Of a DNA stretch of 64,000 nucleotides, positions 42,169-51,000 are shown piece after piece. The position numbers and the translations under genes were made by a program. The DNA is taken from contig NZ_LR590484.1 in assembly GCF_901482695.1 (NCBI RefSeq), positions 3,906,001-3,970,000 on the forward strand, given 5' to 3'. The notes beneath the pieces were generated by a model. It did no database searches. It was not told the origin of the DNA and saw nothing but the letters and a program-made list of their open reading frames with translations. The number at the start of each line of letters is the position of its first letter. The first letter of the stretch is position 1. Origin of the DNA: Sphingobacterium thalpophilum. Lineage in GTDB: Bacteria > Bacteroidota > Bacteroidia > Sphingobacteriales > Sphingobacteriaceae.

Positions 42169-42843
42169 TTATTGATAGTATTTATTGTAAATGGCACTAA
42201 TTAATAAATTACCGTCGTTATCTGATTCGGTCAGACTTTTCAAAGCTTTTACTTCCTTTATGAACCACGGATTGGAAAAATCCTTTTCAAGGTTTTTAAC
42301 ACTGAGCCTCTCAAGGGGAGCGTTTATATCCTTGCTGTAAAAATAATAGGTGCGACTTGCGTACCTGTAGCCTCCTCGTTCGTATTTAGAATAGATAATC
42401 AATCCACTACTCACAATAATTTTATGATACCCATAGGTGCCAAAGGTTGTTCCTTTATTAAAATAGCGGAATACATCTTTACCTCTTTCGTATCCCCATA
42501 AACTACCGTGTGGGTATTTTTGCTTCTGTTGGCCATGTTTTAAAGTAAGCTTATTATAATAAACACTGAATTTGTGCTTTTTACCTGAAAGGCAGATGCT
42601 GTCAATAAATTTTCCTTCACTATACTCCGAATAGGATCTATAGAGTTTTACATTATCCATACAGTATTTCGAAGCTCTTGTTTGAGATTCAGCCTTCGCG
42701 GGATTCAAAAATGCCATAAGAAGTATTGTCAATAACATTATCTTGTATGTCAATATTTTCTCACCAGCCTCTTCAAGTTCTTTTCTTATCTGCGGTAAGC
42801 ATAAGTCTCTAACACGTGCACTATGTTGATGGTAGAATTTCAT
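42169..42843 (-). CDS. Hypothetical exported protein
   Basis: The frame starts at 42843, 6 bp after the CHAD gene, giving 224 residues. The Met at 42738 starts a better signal peptide (MLLTILLMAFLNPAKAESQT) and would give 189 residues, so the true start is uncertain. The mature part is rich in Tyr (YRYASRTYYFYSKDI) with paired Cys at CMD and ICLS, suggesting a beta-rich periplasmic protein. No family is recognised. It lies between the CHAD and P1B ATPase genes. Confidence 0.62.
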   Translation of the reverse strand: MKFYHQHSARVRDLCLPQIRKELEEAGEKILTYKIMLLTILLMAFLNPAKAESQTRASKYCMDNVKLYRSYSEYSEGKFIDSICLSGKKHKFSVYYNKLTLKHGQQKQKYPHGSLWGYERGKDVFRYFNKGTTFGTYGYHKIIVSSGLIIYSKYERGGYRYASRTYYFYSKDINAPLERLSVKNLEKDFSNPWFIKEVKALKSLTESDNDGNLLISAIYNKYYQ

Positions 42844-42848
42844 ATATT

Positions 42849-43823
42849 CTATTTTAAAAGATTTATCAATATTTTATCTTTAAAAAACTGTTTAGTAATC
42901 CCATTTGCTTCACTTAATATGTCTGCAATTGATGGTTCATTCTTATCCAAATATTCACTTGCCCGAATTATAGCCTTGTCGATCTTTATACCTTCAGTTT
43001 CTTTCACCGCTTCCGCTAGAGCGAGCAATCCAAGCCCCTGATCTTTCAGGATGCCCAACTGTTCGATCATCCAGCTGATTGCATAAAAGCAAAATTTAGA
43101 AAGGGCCAGGGGATGCATTTTTTTATCTTCCACAAGTGGCAGCTTATTGTAAGGAGAACTCAGAACAGAGTCAGTAAGATAGTTCTCCAGGTCTAACCTT
43201 TCTTGTTCGATATCGACAAGTTCAATACATCCCTGTAGCGCCTGCGCGTAAATGCTCAGCCAGCGTAATTTTCTCCGAAACTCATGGATTCCCGACTCCA
43301 CATCTTTAAAAGCCTGCTTGCCATTCTTCGCAAAATCCATTATCTTTTCAATTTCCGACCGGTAGAATTTAACAAGACGGCTGTGCTGCTCGTCCTTTCC
43401 TTTCCAATTTATTTTTTCAAGGTCACGGCTGATCTTTTTTAATTGCTTCCCGTCTAACCAGTTCTTGGTTTTGAGTAATTTATTGAACTTTCTTAAAACC
43501 TTTTCTTCTTGACCGGAAAAGTAAGACCTGACGTCTTCGGGAATTTTCTTATTGTCCGAGTATTCTTTACTAATGGCCTCAAAATAATCTATACTCCCGA
43601 GCATGTCTTCCAACTGCTTGAATTTTTCCCCTATCTTACCGAACCGTTTCTTTTTGGGACCGGTAACACGGTATATCCTTGCCAATGCTTCAACTTGGAA
43701 TAACGGTGTTCTCAGATCGTTCTGAAAAAGATAACGGCCAGGGTTTTCTTCTTTTTGCGCCTCTTTTAATAAAGTGGATATTTTTTGCAGATGCAGATTG
43801 AATTGAATATTATTCTGTTTCAT
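42849..43823 (-). CDS. CHAD-domain protein
   Basis: From the Met at 43823 the 324-residue protein is nearly all helix, with the CHAD signature HEFRRKLRWLSIYAQAL near residue 185 and basic segments such as ISRDLEKINWKG. CHAD domains bind inorganic polyphosphate through conserved basic residues. This start overlaps the MgtC gene by 14 bp, which supports it over the frame open to 43877. Polyphosphate chelates metals, so a role in metal buffering fits the operon, but this is inference. Confidence 0.72.
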   Translation of the reverse strand: MKQNNIQFNLHLQKISTLLKEAQKEENPGRYLFQNDLRTPLFQVEALARIYRVTGPKKKRFGKIGEKFKQLEDMLGSIDYFEAISKEYSDNKKIPEDVRSYFSGQEEKVLRKFNKLLKTKNWLDGKQLKKISRDLEKINWKGKDEQHSRLVKFYRSEIEKIMDFAKNGKQAFKDVESGIHEFRRKLRWLSIYAQALQGCIELVDIEQERLDLENYLTDSVLSSPYNKLPLVEDKKMHPLALSKFCFYAISWMIEQLGILKDQGLGLLALAEAVKETEGIKIDKAIIRASEYLDKNEPSIADILSEANGITKQFFKDKILINLLK

Positions 43824-44274
43824 GATCGCTGTTCTTGTTGTTAGATAATTTTTTAATAAATCTCTTGTACCATGCAAATTGATTCATGCCAAAAATCAGC
43901 AGGGTAATAGCTGTTGCTGATACAGCCAGTACAAACATATTCAGTGCGATTGCTATTCCGACGGCAGCAATTGTCCATAGGCCAGCTGCCGTAGTTAAGC
44001 CTGTTGGCATACCTTTCTCGCTACGAAAACCTATGCCTGCACCTATGAAGCCCAGTCCGGTAGCAATCGCTGCCAGCATTCTGGCGGTTGCGGATCTGTC
44101 TTCCGTTAGATGGGCAGCAACAGATACAAAGAGGCATGAAGCAACACAGATACAGGCAAAAGTCCTGATGCCCATATTCTGTTGTTCTTTTTCCCGTTCA
44201 ATACCTACAATGCTTCCTAACAGAAGAGCCAACAAAAGTTTGGCCGAGAGTAAGAGTTCAAAATTGATATCCAT
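43810..44274 (-). CDS. MgtC/SapB-family membrane protein
   Basis: The 154-residue protein has four to five membrane helices and the MgtC hallmark GSIVGIEREKEQQNMGIRTF near residue 20. GLGFIGAGIGFRSEKGMPTG follows near residue 95. MgtC-like proteins influence Mg2+ or membrane-potential stress responses. The C-terminal cytoplasmic domain of true MgtC is absent, so this is the short SapB-like form. It lies in a metal operon, overlapping the CHAD gene by 14 bp. Confidence 0.88.
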   Translation of the reverse strand: MDINFELLLSAKLLLALLLGSIVGIEREKEQQNMGIRTFACICVASCLFVSVAAHLTEDRSATARMLAAIATGLGFIGAGIGFRSEKGMPTGLTTAAGLWTIAAVGIAIALNMFVLAVSATAITLLIFGMNQFAWYKRFIKKLSNNKNSDHETE

Positions 44275-44306
44275 AATATTTTTGGTTTATATTATTTACA
44301 AATACG

Positions 44307-45188
44307 CTACATTGCATAATAAGAATCGCTTTTAGGCTTTGCCGGAATATCTTTTTCTCCGATCATCTCCAATAAGTTTATCTCAATCGTCTGCGCCAGT
44401 GAAGTCATTGGTATATCCACAGGCGTATCCTCAAAAGGATCTTGCATAATGATGGCTGTTTTTTCGATGGCAATAAAGAGCGTAGGAATGAGGATAGTCA
44501 TTACTATCTCGACAGTTAGCTGAGAATCTTCGAGCCCGAAGGGTAAAATGGCAGCAAAAACATAAATCAACGTATGCACCAGCAGACTGTATGATCTTGG
44601 AAAAACGGTGTTCTTAATACGTTCGCACTTACCCATGCTATCACATAACCTGGCGATTGTTTCATTTAGCTGAACCTGTTGAATATCTGAAATTGCCCCT
44701 GTAGTAGCAAGCTGCTTGATAGTCTCAGAGTGTTTATCCAGGATTGCGTTCGGTATATTTAGCGCTTTTATTTGATGGATGTTCAGGTAAGCCTGAACAT
44801 TGGGCGAAAATTGCTGATTTCGTAGGGATTCGCCCAATGCGTAGGTCCAGACGATCTGTCTGTCAGCAAACTCCCTAATTTCGTATTTTGGATTTTCGGG
44901 TGCAAACTGAATGAACTGCCTCAGCAAGCTTCTTGAATCATTTACAATGCCACCCCAGACAGTTCTTGCTTCCCACCAGCGTTCATAGGACTGTGCTGTT
45001 CTAAAAGCGAGGAGTACGGAAACCGCAGTTCCTACCAATGCAGGGATACTCAATGGCAGGGATACTTTTTTGAAAGTCGGTAGCATATCCAGTAAACCAA
45101 TGGATATAGCAAAGACACAGATCAGAATAATCTGTGCCTTGATTTCATTTACAAAGTACCAAATTGATATTTTTCGATTTAATAACAT
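44307..45188 (-). CDS. Bestrophin-family anion channel
   Basis: The preferred Met at 45188 gives 293 residues (MLLNRKISIWYFVNEIKAQI). A frame open to 45218 adds ten. The bestrophin signature RTAQSYERWWEAR lies near residue 70, followed by a VWGGIVNDSRSL segment and two later hydrophobic helices (LIYVFAAILPFGLED). Prokaryotic bestrophins conduct cations or anions across the inner membrane. Here the gene is between MgtC and an isoprenylcysteine-type methyltransferase in the efflux operon, possibly balancing charge. That role is inferred. Confidence 0.87.
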   Translation of the reverse strand: MLLNRKISIWYFVNEIKAQIILICVFAISIGLLDMLPTFKKVSLPLSIPALVGTAVSVLLAFRTAQSYERWWEARTVWGGIVNDSRSLLRQFIQFAPENPKYEIREFADRQIVWTYALGESLRNQQFSPNVQAYLNIHQIKALNIPNAILDKHSETIKQLATTGAISDIQQVQLNETIARLCDSMGKCERIKNTVFPRSYSLLVHTLIYVFAAILPFGLEDSQLTVEIVMTILIPTLFIAIEKTAIIMQDPFEDTPVDIPMTSLAQTIEINLLEMIGEKDIPAKPKSDSYYAM

Positions 45189-45288
45189 AACTAAACATTG
45201 GAGGTTGTTTGGAAACAATAATCATTTTTCTGTTTTTAAATAGTTGTAACTTAAATATACAATTGAACACAGGCTTTTTCGAACTTAT

Positions 45289-46029
45289 TTATCGGCTTTC
45301 GTTCAACAAGCTAGTCTTGGATTTTATGAATTTCAAGACGACATACATCAGCATGGTAATAACAATACCGGCAATAATTAAAATATTGAAGTGGGCGTGG
45401 TTGTTTAGCCACTCTCCAATAAAATCAAATACGCCGAAGATCAAGAAAAGTGCAAATAATCCGTTCTTTTCTTTTTTTAATACTTTTTTTATACTGAATG
45501 ATACTTCAGGTCTCCTGAACTTACTGAAATCTGGAATAAAGGCAGGAACACTAGCCGCCCACTTTGTGTACACTTCACCGAATTTCCTTTCCAAAAATTG
45601 TTCTTCAGCGAACATTATCCGTTCATAGTAAATCCAATAGAACAAAATAAAAGCCATAACAAACCACATGTTTCCAGTTAGTAAAGCTGGTCCAAGCCAC
45701 ATGAGGAAGTTACCTAAATATAGAGGGTGTCTTACGGTGCTGTAAATACCTGTTTGATTCAAAGTATCAGCAACCTGTCCCTCATGTGTATTTCGCCCCG
45801 ATGTATTTTTAGGTGTATATCCAACAGTGTAAACCCTTATTCCCAATCCTATGATCCCAACAGACAAACAGATGATTTCATAAGCCGAGGAACAGTAAAT
45901 AGGCTTATTGTTTTGTTTGTTTTCATACACCAATACGGAAAGGGCAATAATTAAAATACCAATCGGTATATAACTCCTATATCTGAAAAGCCAGTTTCCC
46001 TGCTTTTCAAACTCTTCCTTTAATGCCAT
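45289..46029 (-). CDS. Isoprenylcysteine-methyltransferase-like membrane enzyme
   Basis: The 246-residue protein has at least five hydrophobic segments and the ICMT/PEMT-type signature TGIYSTVRHPLYLGNF near residue 120, with EEQFLERKFGEVYTKW afterwards. These SAM-dependent methyltransferases modify lipids or lipid-linked groups. The substrate here is unknown, and an O-methylation of envelope lipid phosphate is one possibility. It belongs to the long minus-strand metal operon. Confidence 0.82.
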   Translation of the reverse strand: MALKEEFEKQGNWLFRYRSYIPIGILIIALSVLVYENKQNNKPIYCSSAYEIICLSVGIIGLGIRVYTVGYTPKNTSGRNTHEGQVADTLNQTGIYSTVRHPLYLGNFLMWLGPALLTGNMWFVMAFILFYWIYYERIMFAEEQFLERKFGEVYTKWAASVPAFIPDFSKFRRPEVSFSIKKVLKKEKNGLFALFLIFGVFDFIGEWLNNHAHFNILIIAGIVITMLMYVVLKFIKSKTSLLNESR

Positions 46030-46077
46030 AATTTTATTAATTTTTCATAATGTAGGTTTATCGTACTTTTTTGACCG

Positions 46078-46659
46078 TCATTTGCAATTCAACAATCCGA
46101 TATTGACTTCTTTAAATCTGTCCAGAATGTTTTTCCCATAATTAGTCCAATAACTATGGTTCAACAACATGCCACAGTTTAGCGTCTTCCATTCTTTATC
46201 CGAATACACTCTTTGGAGGAAGACTTCAAATTCTTTCCTTATTGCATGGGCATACTTTGGATAAGAGGTTTTAGTAAAGTGAAACAGATCAGCATCACAC
46301 AATACCATTTCAATCTTATTTTGAGGGAATTGCGGAAACTTTGTGGCTTCGATACAAGCCAATACCGAATTAATTAATTCAGTATTGGCATTATATTTAT
46401 CAAGAAAACCTTTAGCGATCTGCTTGCTTTCCTCCTCGTGACCGATATAAGTATGAATATACCCACAGTCGTGAAACCATGCTGCAATAAGCAATATTTC
46501 AATCTCGGAATCATCCAAATTGCAAAGTTGTCCAATTTCCAAGGCCGCTTCCACAACCTCAAGCGTATGAGTAAGGCTATGAAAATCAAGGTCTACAGAA
46601 AGGTTCTCTTTCAACAATGTAGAAACATAGTCTTCAACTGATTTTACCAGATCATTCAT
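46078..46659 (-). CDS. HD-domain phosphohydrolase
   Basis: The 193-residue protein has the metal-binding residues of the HD family: the first His in LDFHSLTHTLEVVEA (about residue 27) and the HD pair in AAWFHDCGYIHTYIGHEEES (about 68). A further Asp occurs in VLCDADLFHF. HD enzymes hydrolyse nucleotide phosphates, often signalling nucleotides. It lies 20 bp from the CzcB gene. The substrate is unknown. Confidence 0.87.
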   Translation of the reverse strand: MNDLVKSVEDYVSTLLKENLSVDLDFHSLTHTLEVVEAALEIGQLCNLDDSEIEILLIAAWFHDCGYIHTYIGHEEESKQIAKGFLDKYNANTELINSVLACIEATKFPQFPQNKIEMVLCDADLFHFTKTSYPKYAHAIRKEFEVFLQRVYSDKEWKTLNCGMLLNHSYWTNYGKNILDRFKEVNIGLLNCK

Positions 46660-46679
46660 AGCCTTACCTATATTGAGAA

Positions 46680-48023
46680 TTAATGTTCATGACCACCTGT
46701 GTTACTCAATTTGGCATTGATAAAGAATGCCCCCTTTGTAACAACTTTAACGTCTTTTGGAATTGCGTTCACAGTAGTAATCACGGTATATCCCAATTCA
46801 GAAACTCCCTTTGCCACTTCAATCTTTTCGAAATTCATTTTCAGTTCCTTCTGCTTGTTTTCAGCCGCGTGATCATGTTTTTCACCTGGTTTATGATCGT
46901 GGTCTTCCTCTGCTTTCTGGTCGTGACTTTCACCTTCAGCATGCTCATGACCACCTTCCTCATGACCGGCTTCCGGCTCTTTGTCTGTGTGAACAAAAAT
47001 ATAAAACTTGCCATCTGCTTCTACAATAGCGTCATTCGGTACGGTGGATGCCATAACATTGTCAACACTCACCATTCCTGTAATATTCATTCCGTCGATC
47101 AATCCGGCTTTATTGCCAATCACTGTACAGTGTACAGCAATTGTTTTGCTTTCATTTTCAAAAGAAGAACCTATATTGAACACTTTTGCACTGTAAGTTA
47201 CCTGTGGGTTATTGGTGATAGTAAAATTCACCACTTGTCCAACCTTCATATAAGGCAGATCCCGTTCGAAAACCTGAAGGTCAAGATGCAACAAGCTGTT
47301 ATCCACAATTTCCACTACAGGAGATGACACATCCACATAACTTCCAATTTTTGCGAACTCATTACTTATAGTTCCACTAACAGGACTAGTAACTACTAAT
47401 GCAGATTTTAGATTATCTCTGCTAATACCAGAGGGATTTATTCCCATTAACTGTATCTGCTTTTTCAACGAAGCTTTACGGGCCATCAATGCATTCAGAT
47501 CAGCAGTAGCTGTTTGGAGATTCTTCAAAGCTCCGGCGCTACCCTGATTGAGCTCCTGCTGACGATTTTGTTCCTGTTGTGCCAAAGTAATCCTGCTATC
47601 AATGGTAATGTATTCTTCCTGCAGCTGAACAAATTGTGGATTTTCTATAGTAGCAATTACCTGACCCTTACGGACATAATCGCCTAACTGTACGTTTAAA
47701 CTTTTAACAACACCACCATAAAGGGAAGTCGCATTTGCCTTCTTGTTGTTAGGTACCCTCAGTGCGCCATTAGCTTTAACTGTAGCCGTTAGATTCTTAT
47801 TTTCGATGTTGCCAAGTGTAATGCCAACTGCCTTAATCTGTTCCTGCGTAAGAGAGGCAATAGTGGACGATTCTTCATCTCCATGTCCTTCTTCACCGCT
47901 GGCTTCAGCGGCCTTTTTTTCTGTTGGAGCTTCAGCGCCTTCTTCCTTTTTAGCTTTTCCACCGCAGCTATATAAAGACGTTATAAGAATAGCTGCAACT
48001 AATATTTTTCCTATGATTTTCAT
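46680..48023 (-). CDS. czcB: RND efflux membrane-fusion lipoprotein (CzcB type) with His-rich insert
   Basis: The 447-residue protein is a lipoprotein (MKIIGKILVAAILITSLYSC, Cys20) with a barrel-sandwich/hairpin adaptor fold: GGVVKSLNVQLGDYVRKGQV, then a hairpin of about 130-200, and VVTSPVSGTISNEFAKIGSY. Near the C-terminus it carries a long His/Glu insert (about residues 355-405) with HEEGGHEHAEGESH-like repeats, probably for metal capture. The end has HTGGHEH-like His. It joins the CzcA-TolC fusion to the outer membrane. It lies 6 bp downstream of czcA. Confidence 0.92.
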   Translation of the reverse strand: MKIIGKILVAAILITSLYSCGGKAKKEEGAEAPTEKKAAEASGEEGHGDEESSTIASLTQEQIKAVGITLGNIENKNLTATVKANGALRVPNNKKANATSLYGGVVKSLNVQLGDYVRKGQVIATIENPQFVQLQEEYITIDSRITLAQQEQNRQQELNQGSAGALKNLQTATADLNALMARKASLKKQIQLMGINPSGISRDNLKSALVVTSPVSGTISNEFAKIGSYVDVSSPVVEIVDNSLLHLDLQVFERDLPYMKVGQVVNFTITNNPQVTYSAKVFNIGSSFENESKTIAVHCTVIGNKAGLIDGMNITGMVSVDNVMASTVPNDAIVEADGKFYIFVHTDKEPEAGHEEGGHEHAEGESHDQKAEEDHDHKPGEKHDHAAENKQKELKMNFEKIEVAKGVSELGYTVITTVNAIPKDVKVVTKGAFFINAKLSNTGGHEH

Positions 48024-48029
48024 TTTATC

Positions 48030-51000
48030 TTATTTGTTATTGAAGTAATTGAATTGAATTGCTGATTGGTTGTACTGATTCAGCACATCCAGGTAGTTTT
48101 GACGAATGCCAATTGCCTGGTTAAGAAACTGCACCAATTCTGCAAAACTTATCTCACCCGTTCTGTAACTCAGGCTGGCCGCATTGATAATTTCTTCAGA
48201 TTGCCTTAAACCTGAGGTTTCATAGAAATTTAACAGGGAATAGTTTTTTTCTATTTCAGCAATAGCGGATGCCCGTTGGGTCTGTAACAACTGTGTCTGG
48301 TAGGAGAGTGTTTTTTCCTGCACTTCTTTCTCAGCAACCGCAACCCTTACCTTATTCCGATAAGCTCCGGTTCCGAACACAGGAATTGATGCCATGACTG
48401 AAAAGCCTGTGAAAGGATCTTTAGCACCCCATAAACGTTGGCTAAAAAACCTTCCGGAAAACTCGGGCTTGTTCGTGTTCTTCTGAACTTTAATATTGGA
48501 AGATGCAATATTTACATTCTGTTCCTGTAACGCTAGTACTGGATGCAAGGTGTTGTTTTCTGACAATTGTACTTCTATCTTTTTAAGCGAGTCAGCAACG
48601 GGTAGCAGCCACTCATTTTGATTCAAGAGCATCATTAATTGTTGTTGCTGCACTGTCATTTCTTTCTTGTTCTGTTCAAGAAAGGCTTGAAGCTCTCTGA
48701 GTTTAGCCTCTGCCGATACCTGATCCAGCTTTGCAACATCTCCTGTTCTGACCCGGATTTCAGTAGTCTTGAACAGCATAGTATATATACTATCCAGTCG
48801 TTGAAAGAGTTTCTGTTTATCTTGTAGATACCAAAGCTGATAATATGCGGTGCGTACATCTCTTTTGATTACGGCATTTAAATAATCCGTATTGAGTTCT
48901 GCATATTTAAGCTGATCCCTGAAATAATTCTTTCGGGCAGCATATAGCCCCGGCCAGGCTATGCTTTGTGAAACACCAATTTTTAATATACCTACCTTAT
49001 CTGAGGGACGGTAATCCTCATTTTCTGCAAATACGCCAGTCTTGGGAATATCAGTTGCGGTCTTAACGTTTAGAGAGGCGCTTTTGATCTGAGCACTATT
49101 AACGCCATATTGTTGATTATTTCCTAATGCGGTTCCTACTGCTTGATCAATTGTTATCCGTTGTTGCTGGGCATTGGCGGATGATAGACCTATCATGCAA
49201 AGCAAAATCACCATCGCTGTCGTTTTCATATTGCCTTTCCCTTTTAATTTTATTTTTGAACTGAAAATGATGTAAAGGAGTGGCAATACAAACAGTGTCA
49301 AAAATGTCGCCGTAATCAATCCGCCTATTACCACGGTTGCCAAGGGCTTTTGTACCTCCGCACCGGCACTGGTACTGATTGCCATTGGCAAAAAGCCCAA
49401 AGAAGCCACTGTTGCCGTCATTAATACCGGTCGCAAACGGGTCATCGTACCTTCCTTGACCCTTTGGAACACATCATTCATACCTTCTTTTTTTAACTGA
49501 TTGAACGTTCCTATTAGCACGATACCATTTAATACAGCAACCCCAAACAGGGCAATAAATCCGATACCAGCACTGATGCTGAAAGGCATCCCCCGAAGCA
49601 TTAATGCAAAGACGCCTCCAATAGCGCTCATAGGAATTGCGGTAAATATTAATGTAGCTTGCTTAAAGGAGTGAAACGTGAAATACAATAACATAAAAAT
49701 TAGCAGTAGTGAAACAGGAACTGCGATCATCAAGCGGTCACTCGCTTTTTTCAGATTCTCAAACTGTCCACCGTAGGTGAAGTAATATCCTGAAGGCAGC
49801 TTGACTTTAGCTGATAATTGTTGCTGTATATCTTCCACGACACTCTGTACATCTCTGCCCGAAACGTTGAAACCTATAACAATACGACGTTTTCCTGCTT
49901 CCCGGCTTATTTGCGCAGGCCCCAACTTGTATTCAACATTTGCAATCTGTGATAGAGGTATTTGTATGCCTGTACTTGTAGGTATCATCAGGTTATTTAC
50001 ATCATCTATGCTACTTCTATGTGCACTATCCAACCGGACAACCAAATCAAATCGCCTTTCGTTTTCATACACTTGGCCCGAGCTTTTGCCAGCAAAAGCA
50101 GTACTTACCACATCATTTACGTCCTGTATTGTCAATCCGTAGTTGGCAATTCGGGTGCGATCATATTCAACATTGATCTGCGGAAGCCCGCTAACCCGTT
50201 CAACTTGAGGAGAAGTTGCTCCGGGTACACTTTGAATAACCTCACTTACTTCTTGCGCATAAGATGCTAGCGTATCGATATTCTCCCCAAATATCTTGAC
50301 TGCTACATCCTGTCTGATTCCAGTCATCAGCTCATTAAAACGCATCTGTATCGGCTGGTTCTTCTCAAAGAAAACTCCTGGTATTACTTCCAGTTTTTCC
50401 ATCATTGCATCGGCAAGTTCTTTATAGTCCCTGCCAGAAGTCCATTCATCCTGTGGCTTTAGGACGACCATTAGGTCGGTAGCCTCAGGAGGCATGGGAT
50501 CGGTAGGAACTTCAGCTGCCCCGGTCTTTCCCACAACCATCTTAACTTCATCAAACTCCTTAATAATTCGCGAAGCCTGCATCGACGTTTCGATACTTTG
50601 GTTCAGTGAGCTTCCCTGTGGCAAAATACAGTGAAACGCATAATCACCTTCCTGTAACTGAGGTATGAACTCTCCACCCATCCTGCTGAAGAAAAATAAA
50701 GAAATTGCAAACAGTGCTACAGCAGCACCTACAACAATATATTTGATTTTTATTGCCTTTTGCAGTATAGGTTGGTACCAACTGGAAAGCTTGTCCATCA
50801 TCTTGTCACTGAATGTCTTTTTATGATTTGGCTTTTTGGACAGGAACAGAGCACACATCATTGGGATATAGGTCAGCGAAAGAATTAACGCACCGAATAT
50901 GGCAAAACCGACGGTCTGTGCCATTGGACGGAACATTTTTCCTTCTACACCTACCAATGTTAGTATAGGTATATATACAATTAAAATTATGATCTCTCCA

